Shown here one piece after another: positions 1-8,388 of a DNA stretch of 64,000 bases; within the stretch, counting starts at the first letter, position 1; every line of letters starts with the position of its first letter. This DNA comes from Opitutia bacterium UBA4506 (lineage in GTDB: Bacteria; Verrucomicrobiota; Verrucomicrobiia; Opitutales; Puniceicoccaceae). The position numbers and the translations under genes were made by a program. Where the stretch lies: contig DGMY01000077.1 in the NCBI GenBank assembly GCA_002388665.1, forward strand, positions 144,676 through 208,675, read 5' to 3'. Below the pieces are notes generated by a model that had not been told where the DNA came from, did no database searches, and saw only the letters and a list, made by a program, of their open reading frames with translations.

Positions 1-188
1 ACCCGAAGGGGATTCTCGGATTCTTTATCGTCTCGAAGGGCGGGGGAGTTCCGTATCGGATGAAGATCCGTTCCCCTTCCTTCTGTAACTTAAGTATTTT
101 GCCCAAACTCTGCCCAGGCAGCTACCTGAGTGACATTACCGTTCTCCTCGGAAGTCTCGACTTTGTGATGGGAGAATGTGACCGCTAA
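1..188 (+). CDS. nuoD: NADH-quinone oxidoreductase subunit D (NuoD), 3' end only
   Basis: This is a partial reading frame that enters from the left edge (first whole codon at 3) and stops with TAA at 186-188, so it has no start codon in the window. The 61 visible residues read like the NuoD/49-kDa carboxy terminus: GGGVPYRMKIRSPSF, then YLSDITVLLGSLDFVMGECDR at the very end. In the family this end carries the invariant Arg-X-Lys-X-Arg-X-Pro stretch and a closing Gly-Glu-x-Asp-Arg, and both are present. NuoD forms the quinone pocket with NuoB and NuoH. nuoE follows after 41 bases, which fits a standard nuoA-N order. Whether nuoC is fused to nuoD cannot be seen. Confidence 0.93.
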   Translation, partial: PKGILGFFIVSKGGGVPYRMKIRSPSFCNLSILPKLCPGSYLSDITVLLGSLDFVMGECDR

Positions 189-229
189 GGCCTGTCACCC
201 GAAATTATTTTAAATTTCTATTTCGACCC

Positions 230-748
230 ATGAGCCAAACGACTGAAACCGCGGAGCCCTTCGCCCTCTCTCCTGAGATTCTGGCGAAGATCGACAAAAT
301 CGTTCCGCGCTATCCCTCCAAGAGGAGCGCGACTTTACCTCTTTTGCACCTGATCCAGGACGAGAAAGGATTCATTTCCCAGCAGGCAGCGGAGTGGGTT
401 GCTGAACGCCTGGAGCTTGAGCCGATCAAGGTACTCGAGGTGGTGACTTTTTATCCGATGTTTCAGCAGAAGCCGATCGGACGGAGGCATGTGAAGGTCT
501 GTCGGACTCTTTCATGCGCATTGAATGGCGGAGCTCAAATCTGTCAGAAATTCAAAGACGCCTTTAATGTCGATTTGAATGAGACTTCGAAGGACGGGGA
601 AGTGACCGTAGAGTATGTGGAATGTATTGCCAGCTGTGGGACCGCACCGGTCGTTCAGATTGATGAAACCCTCCACGAGAACGTAACGGAGGAGCGTGCG
701 GATCAACTCATCGAGGAGATCCGGGCAAATGCCAAACAGGCGTCCTGA
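230..748 (+). CDS. nuoE: NADH-quinone oxidoreductase subunit E
   Basis: NuoE (24-kDa subunit) is part of the peripheral NADH-oxidising module of complex I and carries the [2Fe-2S] cluster N1a. The protein has 172 residues, a usual length. The thioredoxin-like fold has the four cluster cysteines in the expected pattern: C91 and C96 in VKVCRTLSCALNGG, C132 and C136 in ECIASCGTAP. It lies 41 bases after nuoD and ends 17 bases before nuoF, so it belongs to one transcript with its neighbours. The start is ATG at 230 with no strong Shine-Dalgarno sequence, but no upstream in-frame start would add family sequence. Confidence 0.97.
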   Translation: MSQTTETAEPFALSPEILAKIDKIVPRYPSKRSATLPLLHLIQDEKGFISQQAAEWVAERLELEPIKVLEVVTFYPMFQQKPIGRRHVKVCRTLSCALNGGAQICQKFKDAFNVDLNETSKDGEVTVEYVECIASCGTAPVVQIDETLHENVTEERADQLIEEIRANAKQAS

Positions 749-765
749 AACGAGGAGATTTGACA

Positions 766-2124
766 ATGTCAGCAGGCGAGAACCGAATTTTATTCAAGAA
801 CATCGACCAACCCGGCTACGGGCGGGATATCGATTCCTACATGGCCGCAGGGGGATACGAAACCTTGAAAAAGGCTGTGGGGATGAAGCCCGAGGAGATT
901 TGCTCTGAGGTGATGGACTCCGGCATCCGCGGTCGTGGTGGGGCAGGGTTCCCCGCGGGGATGAAGTGGAAGTTTCTCGACCGGAAGTCGGGGAAGCCCA
1001 TCTATCTCGTCTGCAACGCCGACGAATCGGAGCCCGGGACTTTTAAAGACCGGCAGATCATCTACAAAGATCCCCATCAGCTCATTGAGGGCATGATGAT
1101 ATCGGCTTACGGGACCCAGACCGCCTTGGCATTCATCTACATCCGTGGTGAAATGTACGAAGGTGCGCGGATTTTGGAAGAGGCGATTGAGGAAGCCCGG
1201 GCTAAGAATTTTCTCGGAGACAACATCCTCGGATCGGGGTATTCCTGTGATTTGATCGTGCACCGCGGTGCCGGCGCTTACATTTGTGGGGAAGAAACCG
1301 GGTTGATCGAATCCATCGAGGGCAAGCGACCTTACCCGCGGATTAAACCTCCCTATTTTCCAGCGGTTCTCGGGCTCTATATGTGTCCAACGATCGTGAA
1401 CAACGTCGAGACTCTCTGTCACGTGAAGCACGTGATTGAGCGTGGGGGCAAGGAGTACGCAAAGATTGGTAAACCCGGGAACACCGGTACCCGGATTTGG
1501 TCAGTTTCCGGCCATGTGCAAAAGCCCGGTTACTACGAGATCGAGTGCGGTGCGATGACCTACGGTGAGCTTATCAATGACCTGTGCGGCGGTCTGCGCC
1601 CCGGGCGGAAATTGAAGGCGATTATCCCAGGTGGATCCTCGTCAAAGGTCCTGCGGGCAGATGAGCGCTTTACGGGGAAATTGAAGGACGGTACAGAGTT
1701 CGACTGGGGCGTGGGCGACATTCCTCTCGATTTCGACAGTCCGATGGCAGCGGGTACCATGTCGGGCTCCGGCGCGGTGATTGTGATGGACGACTCGACC
1801 GACATTGTCGGCGCCTTGGCCAACATCAACGCCTTCTACGCTCACGAGAGCTGCGGTCAGTGCACCCCTTGCCGTGAGGGTTCGCTCTGGCTCAAGAAGG
1901 TTACCGCTCGCATGATTGCGGGAGAGGCCCGTGAGGAAGATGCGGATTTGCTGAAATCCATTGCGGATCAGATCGAGGGACGTACGATTTGTGCCCACGG
2001 TGAAGCGACCGCCTGGCCAGTACAGAGCTTTATTTTGAAATTCCGGGATGAGTTTATCGAGTACGCACGAAAGCAGGCAGCGGAGCGAAAGGCCAAGAAC
2101 GCACAGCCCGCAGCTGTAGCCTGA
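766..2124 (+). CDS. nuoF: NADH-quinone oxidoreductase subunit F
   Basis: NuoF (51-kDa subunit) binds NADH and FMN and holds the [4Fe-4S] cluster N3, so it is the electron entry point of complex I. Visible motifs are the NADH-binding GRGGAGFPAGMKW, the FMN-binding GAGAYICGEETGLIESIEGK, and the cluster motif HESCGQCTPCREGS with a later cysteine in TICAHGEA. I start at ATG 766 (452 residues) because GAGGAG at 752-757 sits 8 bases upstream. An in-frame TTG at 760 is less likely. The gene lies in the nuo operon, 43 bases before nuoG. Confidence 0.97.
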   Translation: MSAGENRILFKNIDQPGYGRDIDSYMAAGGYETLKKAVGMKPEEICSEVMDSGIRGRGGAGFPAGMKWKFLDRKSGKPIYLVCNADESEPGTFKDRQIIYKDPHQLIEGMMISAYGTQTALAFIYIRGEMYEGARILEEAIEEARAKNFLGDNILGSGYSCDLIVHRGAGAYICGEETGLIESIEGKRPYPRIKPPYFPAVLGLYMCPTIVNNVETLCHVKHVIERGGKEYAKIGKPGNTGTRIWSVSGHVQKPGYYEIECGAMTYGELINDLCGGLRPGRKLKAIIPGGSSSKVLRADERFTGKLKDGTEFDWGVGDIPLDFDSPMAAGTMSGSGAVIVMDDSTDIVGALANINAFYAHESCGQCTPCREGSLWLKKVTARMIAGEAREEDADLLKSIADQIEGRTICAHGEATAWPVQSFILKFRDEFIEYARKQAAERKAKNAQPAAVA

Positions 2125-2167
2125 GTTGAGGAACTGAGTCGGAGCGAAGAGAAACAGATAGGACGAC

Positions 2168-3889
2168 ATGAGCGAAAAAGGTCAGACAGATAAGGTCACC
2201 GTCAATATTGACGGCAAAGACGTCGACGTGCCCACCGGGATTACCATGATTGAGGCGGCCGAGATCGCCGGTAAGGAAGTTCCTCACTACTGCTACCATC
2301 CCAAATTGAGTATTTCCGGTAACTGTCGGATGTGCTTGGTCGAGATGGGCATGCCCATGAGAGATCGCGCGACGGGTGAGCCGGTGATGGATGACGACGG
2401 AAAGCAAAAGATCGGTTGGATGCCCAAACCGGCGATCGCTTGTAATTCGAAGGTGTCTCCCGGTCTCCATATCAAGACCGATACCGATCTGGTTAAGGAC
2501 TGCCGGAACGGGATCATGGAGTTTCTCCTCGTCAATCACCCTTTGGATTGCCCGATCTGCGACCAGGCTGGTGAATGTCGATTGCAGGAATTTGCGACCG
2601 ATTATGGCCGCGGGTTTTCGCGCTTCATTGAAGAGAAGAATGTGAAGCCGAAGCGGACGGTCCTCGGACCCCGTGTGATCCTCGATGACGAGCGCTGCAT
2701 TCTGTGCTCCCGTTGTATCCGATTCATGGACGAGGTCGCCGACGATCCGGTCCTCGGATTTACTGAAAGGGGTAGCTACTCTACGTTGACTTGCTTCCCA
2801 GGGAAAAACCTCGATAGCAACTACTCCCTCAATACCGTCGACATTTGTCCGGTAGGGGCGCTTACGAGTCGGGATTTCCGATTCAAGATGCGCGTGTGGT
2901 TCCTCAAGTCTGTGAAAAGCATCTGCACCGAAAGTAGTGCGGGTGCAAATACCGAGGTTTGGCAGCGTGAAGGAAAAATCTATCGGATCACTCCACGCCG
3001 TAATGACGCCGTCAATGATACTTGGATGACCGATAGTGGTCGGGCTCTCTACAAGCAGGTCGAAGCGGAAAATCGTTTGGTTCAACCGAAGGTAAACGGA
3101 GGGAGCGCATCGGCCACCGAGGCGGTCAGCGCAGCCTCTAAGATTCTCAAGGAGTCGGATAAAATCGCGGTAGTCGCGTCAACCCACTCGTCTGTCGAAG
3201 AGCAACATTTCCTGAGCAAGCTCGTTCGCGGGAAAAAGGCGAAGGTCCACGCCGTCGCCCATCTTGGCGAAGAAGACGGATTGCTGTTGTCCGCTGACCG
3301 TACTCCGAATACCCGCGGGGCGTTTATTACCGGTCTCATTTCTGAACTGCCCTCCGCTGACCTGAGCGCACTCGGAAGTCAGATCGATGCAGGTGAAGTG
3401 GATACCGTGTTGGCAGTTCACGAGGATTTGGCTGCCGTAGGATTGTCCGATGAGCAGATTGACAAGGTGAAGCTCATCCAGATCGCCACGGTTTCGACTC
3501 CCTCCGCTGAGAAGGCTGCCGTTCTCATTCCGTCGCTTACCGTTTTTGAGCGCTCGGGCAGTTTTGTAAATCAACAGTTCCGACTCCAGAAATTCCATGC
3601 TGTAGTGCCGGGACCCGCCGGTCTTCTATCCGACCTTCAGGTCTTCGCATCGCTGGCGGCCCTGACCGCCGGTGGAGTATCGGAGTCCGTTCGATTGAAG
3701 GACGCATGGGACTCGCTTTCTTCCGAGATTGAAGAACTGCAAGGCCTTCAATTCCGAACGATCCCTGACGAGGGGCTCGCTGTCCCTCCAGGCAATTTTG
3801 CCAACATTCCGTTTCCTGAAAAGAAATCGCTGAAATTCGATTCCCGTGAATTCGTTCGCGAGGCGATGGGCGTTTCCGAGGCTTCCTGA
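2168..3889 (+). CDS. nuoG: NADH-quinone oxidoreductase subunit G, short form
   Basis: NuoG carries several iron-sulfur clusters on the path from FMN to quinone. The first 240 residues hold the ferredoxin-type [2Fe-2S] domain (HYCYHPKLSISGNCRMCLVE, then ACNSK), the NuoG His/Cys [4Fe-4S] motif (HPLDCPICDQAGECRLQEF) and a [4Fe-4S] ferredoxin-like pair (CILCSRCIRF and DICPVGAL). The rest, about 330 residues, matches only a shortened and degenerate molybdopterin-oxidoreductase domain. The segment where the extra N7 cluster of long NuoG proteins would sit shows one Cys (KSICTESSAG) and no CxxC. At 573 residues it is much shorter than the roughly 900 of the E. coli protein. nuoH starts 28 bases later. 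Confidence 0.93.
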   Translation: MSEKGQTDKVTVNIDGKDVDVPTGITMIEAAEIAGKEVPHYCYHPKLSISGNCRMCLVEMGMPMRDRATGEPVMDDDGKQKIGWMPKPAIACNSKVSPGLHIKTDTDLVKDCRNGIMEFLLVNHPLDCPICDQAGECRLQEFATDYGRGFSRFIEEKNVKPKRTVLGPRVILDDERCILCSRCIRFMDEVADDPVLGFTERGSYSTLTCFPGKNLDSNYSLNTVDICPVGALTSRDFRFKMRVWFLKSVKSICTESSAGANTEVWQREGKIYRITPRRNDAVNDTWMTDSGRALYKQVEAENRLVQPKVNGGSASATEAVSAASKILKESDKIAVVASTHSSVEEQHFLSKLVRGKKAKVHAVAHLGEEDGLLLSADRTPNTRGAFITGLISELPSADLSALGSQIDAGEVDTVLAVHEDLAAVGLSDEQIDKVKLIQIATVSTPSAEKAAVLIPSLTVFERSGSFVNQQFRLQKFHAVVPGPAGLLSDLQVFASLAALTAGGVSESVRLKDAWDSLSSEIEELQGLQFRTIPDEGLAVPPGNFANIPFPEKKSLKFDSREFVREAMGVSEAS

Positions 3890-3917
3890 TCCTTCTAGCA
3901 CAAATCTTCTGATTCTC

Positions 3918-5015
3918 ATGGAACTAACGTCCATACTTCTGAAAATAGTATTCGCGGTGCTGATGATCGTCGTGGTGATGACCATGGCGGGCTACTCGGT
4001 ACTGATCGAGCGCAAGGTCTCCAGCTGGGTCCAAGGGCGCGTTGGTCCCAATCGAACCGCTCCCTTCCTGGTCAATTATATCCCGTTTATCGGACCCCTT
4101 TTGGTCCGGATGGGAATCTTCCAGCCGATGGCGGATGGGTTGAAATTCCTCTTTAAGGAGGAAATTACCCCCGGTCACGTCAACAAGACCTACTATTTCC
4201 TCGCTCCCATCCTCGCCTTGGTCCCGGCGTTGACGACGATGGTGGTGATTCCCTTTGGTCAGTACACCGATCCATCAACCGGCGCGTCAAATCCACTGAT
4301 GCTCGCTCCGCTGGATATCGGGATTCTGTTCATTTTTGCGGTTTCCTCACTCGGGGTGTACGGCATCGTTCTCGCTGGCTGGTCTTCGAATAACAAATAC
4401 TCCTTTCTCGGTGCCATTCGGAGCTCTGCTCAGATGATTTCCTACGAGCTGTCCTTGGGACTCTCGGTTTTCCCATTGTTCCTCTGGCTCAACGCTCCTG
4501 GCGTCGAAGGGGGCCTGGGCTTGAATGCAGTCGTCGATTATCAACAGAATTTCTGGTTCATTTTTGTTCAGCCGCTGAGTGCGTTGCTCTTCCTGGTTGC
4601 GATCTTTGCCGAGACCAATCGACTCCCGTTCGACATGGCCGAGTCCGAGACCGACCTGGTGGGCGGTTTTCATACCGAGTACGGCTGTTTCAAGTTTGGT
4701 ATCTTCTTCGTCGCGGAGTACGCGCACATTGTCATCGGATCGGCGCTCTTTACCCTCCTGTTCCTCGGTGGGTGGCACTTCCTTCCCGGATTGTCTGATC
4801 CGTGGCCCGCTGGTTGGATTGGGGCCGTTCTTTCGACCATCTGGTTCTTGGTAAAAACCGTGATCCTGATCGTCTTTTTCGTTCTCATTCGCTGGACCCT
4901 TCCTCGCTTCCGGTATGACCAGGTCATGAAGTTGGGATGGACCATTCTTCTTCCGCTGGCGATCGGCAACCTCATCCTCAACGCGATCATCATCGCACTC
5001 ATCGACTCCCAGTAG
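3918..5015 (+). CDS. nuoH: NADH-quinone oxidoreductase subunit H
   Basis: NuoH (ND1 homologue) is the membrane subunit that contacts the peripheral arm and lines the quinone channel. The 365-residue protein has about eight hydrophobic segments and family signatures: LIERKVSSWVQGRVGPNR near the start, QPMADGLKFLFKEE, and the acidic loop ETNRLPFDMAESETDLVGGF. An open frame extends upstream to 3846 inside the nuoG end, but ATG 3918 begins the conserved first helix (MELTSILLKIVFAVL) and avoids the overlap, so I use it. nuoI follows 11 bases after the stop. Confidence 0.96.
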   Translation: MELTSILLKIVFAVLMIVVVMTMAGYSVLIERKVSSWVQGRVGPNRTAPFLVNYIPFIGPLLVRMGIFQPMADGLKFLFKEEITPGHVNKTYYFLAPILALVPALTTMVVIPFGQYTDPSTGASNPLMLAPLDIGILFIFAVSSLGVYGIVLAGWSSNNKYSFLGAIRSSAQMISYELSLGLSVFPLFLWLNAPGVEGGLGLNAVVDYQQNFWFIFVQPLSALLFLVAIFAETNRLPFDMAESETDLVGGFHTEYGCFKFGIFFVAEYAHIVIGSALFTLLFLGGWHFLPGLSDPWPAGWIGAVLSTIWFLVKTVILIVFFVLIRWTLPRFRYDQVMKLGWTILLPLAIGNLILNAIIIALIDSQ

Positions 5016-5026
5016 GATTTTTCACT

Positions 5027-5578
5027 ATGGCTGAAACCAAAGTAATCGAGCGTAAGCCGCTGAGTTTATCCGAGCGGACTTACTTGCCGCAGATCGTCTC
5101 AGGTTTGAAGACGACGATCTCACACATGTTTAAGCCTTCGGTAACGCTTCAGTACCCGGAGGAAAGACCGCCGATCCCGAAAGGGTACCGGGGCGTTCCC
5201 ACTCTCGTCAAAGACCCGAACGGTCGCGAGAAGTGCGTCTCCTGTCAGCTCTGCGAATTTGTCTGTCCTCCGCGTGCCATCCGTATCACCCCGGGAGAGA
5301 TTCCTGAGGGTAGCGAGTCCGAGCACGTCGAGAAGGGCCCCGAGGAATTCGAGATCAACATGCTGCGATGCATCTATTGCGGCCTTTGCCAGGAAGTGTG
5401 CCCAGAAGAAGCGATCTTCCTTCAGGATGTATTCTCCCTCTCCGGCTATTCGCGGGAAGAGTTGGTTAATAAGAAGGATAAATTGTATGAACTGGGAGGT
5501 ACGCTTCCCGATTCTCACTTCAAGTGGGATAAGAAAAAAGCGGCTGAGGAGGCTGCGCTCGCCGGAGGGCACCATTGA
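5027..5578 (+). CDS. nuoI: NADH-quinone oxidoreductase subunit I
   Basis: NuoI (TYKY subunit) carries two [4Fe-4S] clusters, N6a and N6b, that pass electrons to cluster N2 in NuoB. The 183-residue protein shows both eight-iron ferredoxin motifs: CVSCQLCEFVCPPRAIRI and CIYCGLCQEVCPEEAIF. The amino-terminal segment MAETKVIERKPLSLSERTYL leads into the usual amphipathic membrane-anchoring stretch (GLKTTISHMFKPSVTLQYPE). The frame is open further upstream, but ATG 5027 gives the family length and lies just after nuoH. The next gene, nuoJ, follows after 62 bases, the longest gap inside this operon. Confidence 0.96.
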   Translation: MAETKVIERKPLSLSERTYLPQIVSGLKTTISHMFKPSVTLQYPEERPPIPKGYRGVPTLVKDPNGREKCVSCQLCEFVCPPRAIRITPGEIPEGSESEHVEKGPEEFEINMLRCIYCGLCQEVCPEEAIFLQDVFSLSGYSREELVNKKDKLYELGGTLPDSHFKWDKKKAAEEAALAGGHH

Positions 5579-5640
5579 AGGTGAGTCTTCTTCGATTTTT
5601 ATCTTTTCCCTTAAACACCTTTATAACAGGTTGATTTCCC

Positions 5641-6195
5641 GTGGATGTGCTATTCATAATTTTTGCGGTTTTGACGGTAGTGCCCGCCTTGCTAATGGTG
5701 GTCTCCCGCAATCCGGTTAACGGTGCCATGTTTATGATCATCTCCTTCGTGGGGATGGCGGCGCTATTTGTGCTCTTGGAGGCTTTCCTCCTGGCGATCC
5801 TACAGGTGCTCGTCTATGCCGGCGCCATCATGGTCCTCTTCCTCTTCATCATCATGTTGCTCGACATGGATGAGGTGGAAAAAATCAAACCCGGAACGGT
5901 GACTTCGATTGCCAGTGGCATCAGCCTCGCGCTCATCATTGTCGGTGTGGCTGTCTTGCTCGGGTCTGATGGATTGGCTGGTCAATCAGTCGCTCATTTG
6001 GCCGCGGCACCTGATTTTCCATCGGCCGATAATCCGATGGGGTTGGCCCTCAGTGCGAAGGCCTACGGGTTCGGCCTCTTTACCAAATATATGTTACCGT
6101 TCCAGTTGACGGGTGTCTTGCTGTTGGTGTCGATGATCGGTGTCATCATCATCAGTAAAAAACGGGAGACTTCTCAAGGACAGGAACAATCCTGA
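5641..6195 (+). CDS. nuoJ: NADH-quinone oxidoreductase subunit J
   Basis: NuoJ (ND6 homologue) is a small membrane subunit of the proton-pumping arm. The 184 residues contain about five hydrophobic helices and the typical segments NPVNGAMFMIISFVGMAALF and LVYAGAIMVLFLFIIMLLD. The latter is the conserved helix with the pi-bulge region. GTG at 5641 is the start, with AGG at 5629-5631 a suitable distance upstream. An ATG at 5645 is out of frame. The protein sits between nuoI and nuoK in the standard order. Confidence 0.95.
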   Translation: MDVLFIIFAVLTVVPALLMVVSRNPVNGAMFMIISFVGMAALFVLLEAFLLAILQVLVYAGAIMVLFLFIIMLLDMDEVEKIKPGTVTSIASGISLALIIVGVAVLLGSDGLAGQSVAHLAAAPDFPSADNPMGLALSAKAYGFGLFTKYMLPFQLTGVLLLVSMIGVIIISKKRETSQGQEQS

Positions 6196-6220
6196 ACTTT
6201 GATCGAAACGGATTTACGTC

Positions 6221-6526
6221 ATGACTCTTAGTCTGAATTCCTTCCTCTTTGTCTCGGGACTGTTGTTCGCGATCGGTTTCTTCGGGGTCCTCCTCCGGCG
6301 AAACGTGTTGGTGATCTTTATGTCCCTCGAGATGATGCTCAATGCCGCTATTCTCGCGCTCATCGCGTTCTCCCGGTTCAACGGGACGATGGACGGCAAT
6401 TTGTTCGTCTTTTTCATTATCACGGTCGCAGCGGCGGAGATCGCCGTCGGCCTGGCCATCATCGTGGCGCTCTTTCGAAAGCGTCAGTCAGTGATGGTCG
6501 AACAACTCAGTAGTTTGAAGAACTAG
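6221..6526 (+). CDS. nuoK: NADH-quinone oxidoreductase subunit K
   Basis: NuoK (ND4L homologue) is a three-helix proton-channel subunit. At 101 residues it has the usual length. Helix 2 carries the conserved acidic residue in MSLEMMLNAAILALIAFS and helix 3 the second one in VAAAEIAVGLAIIVALFRKR. Both glutamates belong to the antiporter half-channel chain of complex I. The gene ends 5 bases before nuoL. Confidence 0.96.
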   Translation: MTLSLNSFLFVSGLLFAIGFFGVLLRRNVLVIFMSLEMMLNAAILALIAFSRFNGTMDGNLFVFFIITVAAAEIAVGLAIIVALFRKRQSVMVEQLSSLKN

Positions 6527-6531
6527 ATCCG

Positions 6532-8382
6532 ATGGACTTAAACACCCTCATGGTTCTGATCCTGATGGCACCGCTTTTATCGGCGGGGGTCATTGCACTC
6601 TTTTTCCGTGATCGCGGAGGAATCGCTTCGGCAATATCGGTCTGCGCCAGTGGCGTGATCCTGGTCTTGTCGATCCTTCTTCTGATGAATGCACCGGAAC
6701 AACCGTTTGAAAGCAGTATCGAATGGTTCTCGTTGGGAGGGTTCACGATTTCGTTGGGATTCCTTCTCGATGGACATACCCATTTGCTCCTCTTCGTGGT
6801 CTCATTTGTCGGCTTCTGGATTCATTTGTTCAGCATCGGCTACATGGATGACGACAAGGCCAAAGCCCGTTTCTTTGGTGGTCTGTCGATCTTCATGTTT
6901 TCGATGCTGGGGATCGTTCTCGCGGACAACCTGGCGATGATCTTCATCTTCTGGGAGTTGGTCGGTTTCAGCTCCTACATGCTGATCGCCCACTATTGCG
7001 ATACCGATGAAGCTGCGGCCGCCTCCAAGAAGGCATTTATTGTCAATCGAGTAGGGGACCTCGGTTTCTTGATCGGGATTGTCTGGTGCTTCTGGAAGTT
7101 TGGAACGCTCAACTTGAGCGAAATCAACTGGGCTGTTCAAATGGACCCTTCGCTGGTCGTTACGGGGCTGGGGCTGTTGCTGATCTGCGGTTTCCTCGGA
7201 AAGTCTGCTCAATTTCCTCTGCATGTCTGGTTGCCCGACGCGATGGCGGGTCCGACCCCGATTTCAGCGTTGATTCACGCCGCTACGATGGTCGCGGCCG
7301 GGATCTTCCTTCTTGTTCGGATCGATGCTCTCCTTTCTCCCTTTGTTCTGGAGTGGATCGCGTGGACGGGCGCGGGAATGGCATTCATCGCTGGTTTCGT
7401 GGCCCTGGGGCAGAACGACATCAAAAAGATTTTGGCCTATTCCACGCTTTCGCAGCTCGGCTATATGGCTGCGGCTGTGGGAATCGGTTTGCCCGGTCTC
7501 GGGCTTTTCCACCTGACTACACACGCTTTCTTCAAGGCGTTGCTCTTCCTGTGCTCGGGCTCGATCATTCATGCCTGTCACCACGAGCAAGACATCTTTA
7601 AGATGGGTGGGTTGTTGAAGAAGATGCCCATTACTTCGATCGCATTCCTCGCTGGGATGTTCGCCCTGATGGGTGCGAATTATACCGCGGGCTATTGGAG
7701 TAAAGAGGCCATCATGACCGCGGCGTTTGCTATCGATGGTCCGATTTTCTGGTTCCTCATCGGAGGCGCGGTTCTGACGGCTCTCTACATGGGCCGCCTG
7801 TTCCTCATCGCCTTCCTCGGGAAACCACGCACCGATAAGGTGAAACACTGCAAGGAGAGTGGGCCGGTAATGATTTTGCCCCTGCTCATCCTCGGAGTGC
7901 TCGCTCTCGTCGGAGGTTTCTATACCTTCTGGCCGGAAGTGCTCTCGCAGTCGTTCTTTTCCGAGGTCAACAATGTCTACCACGGCGAAGAATTTCATCA
8001 CGCTCACGAGACTTTGAAGATCTGGGGTACGGTGGCTTGGATATCCGGTCTGGTCATCGCGGTACTTATTTACGGAGTGGGGAGTTCGACGGATCGTTTG
8101 AATGCGAAACTTCCAGGCTTGGTTCTCGTCTTCCGCCGCCGCCTCTTCATCGACGATATTTACGATTTCTACGTAGCGAAAATTCAGCAACGGGTGGCAG
8201 ACACTCTTGGCTTCTTTGATCTATTCCTGATTTCAGGTGTGATGGTTCGTGGTTCGGCGGGTATCGCCGGGTTACTTGGGGTCTTCTCTCGCAGTCTGCA
8301 TGTTGGCAGCGTTCATGGGTATGTTTATTGGTTTCTCTTGGGGATCGTTCTTTTCTGGGCGTTTTCCATGGGCTGGTTCTGA
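6532..8382 (+). CDS. nuoL: NADH-quinone oxidoreductase subunit L
   Basis: NuoL (ND5 homologue) is the distal antiporter-like proton pump with the long lateral helix. The 616-residue protein has more than a dozen hydrophobic segments. Its proton-antiporter core motifs are FWELVGFSSYMLI (channel glutamate), KSAQFPLHVWLPDAMAGPTP, ALIHAATMVAAGIFLLVR and THAFFKALLFLCSGSIIHA. The carboxy-terminal part (RLFIDDIYDFYVAKIQ and a final hydrophobic helix) matches the lateral-arm region. It is 6 bases from nuoM. Confidence 0.96.
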   Translation: MDLNTLMVLILMAPLLSAGVIALFFRDRGGIASAISVCASGVILVLSILLLMNAPEQPFESSIEWFSLGGFTISLGFLLDGHTHLLLFVVSFVGFWIHLFSIGYMDDDKAKARFFGGLSIFMFSMLGIVLADNLAMIFIFWELVGFSSYMLIAHYCDTDEAAAASKKAFIVNRVGDLGFLIGIVWCFWKFGTLNLSEINWAVQMDPSLVVTGLGLLLICGFLGKSAQFPLHVWLPDAMAGPTPISALIHAATMVAAGIFLLVRIDALLSPFVLEWIAWTGAGMAFIAGFVALGQNDIKKILAYSTLSQLGYMAAAVGIGLPGLGLFHLTTHAFFKALLFLCSGSIIHACHHEQDIFKMGGLLKKMPITSIAFLAGMFALMGANYTAGYWSKEAIMTAAFAIDGPIFWFLIGGAVLTALYMGRLFLIAFLGKPRTDKVKHCKESGPVMILPLLILGVLALVGGFYTFWPEVLSQSFFSEVNNVYHGEEFHHAHETLKIWGTVAWISGLVIAVLIYGVGSSTDRLNAKLPGLVLVFRRRLFIDDIYDFYVAKIQQRVADTLGFFDLFLISGVMVRGSAGIAGLLGVFSRSLHVGSVHGYVYWFLLGIVLFWAFSMGWF

Positions 8383-8388
8383 TCGGAA

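Noticed and set aside
2054..3085. Long open frame of 343 codons on the minus strand
   Set aside because: It lies opposite nuoG, whose motifs are unmistakable, and its translation has no domain-like character.
7264..8190. Open frame of 308 codons on the minus strand
   Set aside because: Antisense to nuoL; very charged and repetitive translation typical of reversed membrane-protein codons.
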